Shown piece by piece: positions 63,301 through 64,000 of a stretch of 64,000 nucleotides of DNA. The notes beneath the pieces were generated by a model that was given only the letters and a program-made list of their open reading frames with translations, was not told the DNA's origin and searched no databases. Both the position numbers and the translations under genes were made by a program. This DNA comes from Ruegeria arenilitoris (GTDB taxonomy: Bacteria; Pseudomonadota; Alphaproteobacteria; Rhodobacterales; Rhodobacteraceae): NCBI RefSeq assembly GCF_013030265.1, contig NZ_WPZQ01000011.1:62001-126000 (forward strand), in the 5' to 3' direction. The number at the start of each line of letters is the position of its first letter. The first letter of the stretch is position 1.

Positions 63301-63321
63301 CGTCTTCCGTGAGTGGTCAGT

Positions 63322-63975
63322 TCAACCCGGAAGTATGTCGGCCAGAGGATAACCTTGGGCAGGCAGATTGCCGGGCTTGAAGTCTTGGATCACCGTCGAG
63401 GTTTCCACCGCCTTAAGCGCCATATTGGCCTTATGAATCTGTCCTGCCTCGATATCGGTCAGTGCCTGTTCCAGATGTGTTGCGGTGGCGCCGACAGGCA
63501 ACATTACGACTGCGACATCCAATTCGACGCCAGCCTTCGACATGACCTTGATCGCTTCATCGACGCGACCCTCCTGAATCATGACCCCAGCTTGGGTTAT
63601 GCTAGCGCCATGCTGATCCGTGGGCTCAAACCCATCGGAGAACTTTAACCCGCTGTCGACGGGCAGCGCGTAACCCTTGCTATCACTCAGATGCACCGAG
63701 AATTTTGCCGCATGCTCGTCGATAGCGCCTCGTGAGGCGGACACGATCTCTTTGGCCTGATCAAGATTGCCATCGAACAAGGCCAGACGCGCAGCCCGCA
63801 CACCGTCCAGAATGAGCTTGCCGGTAGCAGGAATGCGGATGTGTTGTGTTTCAACCTCTCCAGCAGTTTCCGTTTCGCTGGTCACATCCGTGTCAGCAAA
63901 CGCAATCTGCGATAAACTTGTCGTGGCGAGGGCGAGGGCAACAATGGTGGCCACAGATTTCTTATTCGCTTTCAT
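63322..63975 (-). CDS. YfdX-family periplasmic protein
   Basis: A 217-residue protein. The ATG at 63975 is chosen because AGGAG lies six bases upstream; an ATG two codons earlier is too close to it. A Sec signal peptide is visible (KANKKSVATIVALALATTSLSQIAFA). The mature part matches YfdX (TGKLILDGVRAARLALFDGNLDQAKEIVSASRGAI, VMIQEGRVDEAIKVMSKAGVELDVAVVMLPV). YfdX family members are linked to acid or stress response in enterobacteria; the role here is unknown. It is not clearly linked to the downstream binding-protein gene. Confidence 0.87.
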   Translation of the reverse strand: MKANKKSVATIVALALATTSLSQIAFADTDVTSETETAGEVETQHIRIPATGKLILDGVRAARLALFDGNLDQAKEIVSASRGAIDEHAAKFSVHLSDSKGYALPVDSGLKFSDGFEPTDQHGASITQAGVMIQEGRVDEAIKVMSKAGVELDVAVVMLPVGATATHLEQALTDIEAGQIHKANMALKAVETSTVIQDFKPGNLPAQGYPLADILPG

Positions 63976-64000
63976 GCTCATCTCCTGATCTTCTGCAACT

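Noticed and set aside
1..64000. Prophage, integrative element or tRNA-linked island
   Set aside because: No integrase, phage structural gene, tRNA or att-like direct repeats were noticed; gene density and style are uniform.

Overview
The window looks like chromosomal DNA from an alphaproteobacterium of the family Rhodobacteraceae, most likely the marine Roseobacter group. The reasons are a moderately high G+C content, tightly overlapping operons, TRAP and multi-component ABC importers beside catabolic genes, a periplasmic nitrate reductase operon preceded by an FNR-type site, and protein sequences typical of that family. The species cannot be named from sequence alone. No rRNA, tRNA, CRISPR array, prophage or intact insertion sequence was seen.

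Layout. (1) 1-10.4 kb: end of an AraC regulator, then an acyl-CoA catabolic island: acyl-CoA dehydrogenase with a TetR regulator, divergent from AtuA-like protein, biotin-dependent acyl-CoA carboxylase beta and alpha subunits, enoyl-CoA hydratase, flavin oxidoreductase and a DinB-like protein. It resembles the acyclic-terpene (Atu) and leucine-type carboxylation pathways. (2) 10.4-13.6 kb: AI-2E-family membrane protein and a GH99-like (WbsX) protein. (3) 13.5-20.2 kb: napFDAGHBC, periplasmic nitrate reductase with the quinol-oxidising NapGH branch, plus a small membrane protein at the 3' end. (4) 20.3-25.4 kb: a GMC oxidoreductase and an FdhF/YdeP-type molybdoenzyme operon with a small winged-helix-like protein and FdhD. 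(5) 25.8-30.8 kb: YcaO and TfuA (a pair known from peptide backbone modification), a cytoplasmic thermolysin-like metallopeptidase, and a protein ending in seven perfect VSGAR pentapeptides. This is the best candidate for an undescribed system here.

(6) 31.0-38.9 kb: a LacI-controlled ABC importer operon ending in a two-domain glycerophosphodiesterase, the LacI regulator and an inositol-monophosphatase-family protein. Two near-identical ACACGTGT-centred palindromes lie upstream. (7) 39.3-49.4 kb: LysR, DUF1028, RidA, two Rieske oxygenases and a flavin monooxygenase. Next come an ArgE-like deacetylase, an ectoine-hydrolase-like M24 protein, a second M24 protein with all metal ligands, and a maleate-isomerase/EutA-like protein. 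(8) 49.5-60.9 kb: a polyamine-type ABC importer leading into a clear creatinase, then a convergent ureohydrolase with a TRAP importer and a divergent LysR regulator. This is a likely guanidino-compound scavenging region. (9) 60.9-64 kb: a decayed IS5-family transposase tail, unassigned coding remnants, an orphan Tat-exported peptide-type binding protein and a YfdX-family protein.

Overall the window reads as a nutrient-scavenging accessory region: importers are paired with cytoplasmic hydrolases that release usable nitrogen, phosphorus or carbon. Stem-loops between transporter genes suggest differential expression of the binding proteins. Start codons were moved inward where a Shine-Dalgarno match or a signal peptide favoured a later start.
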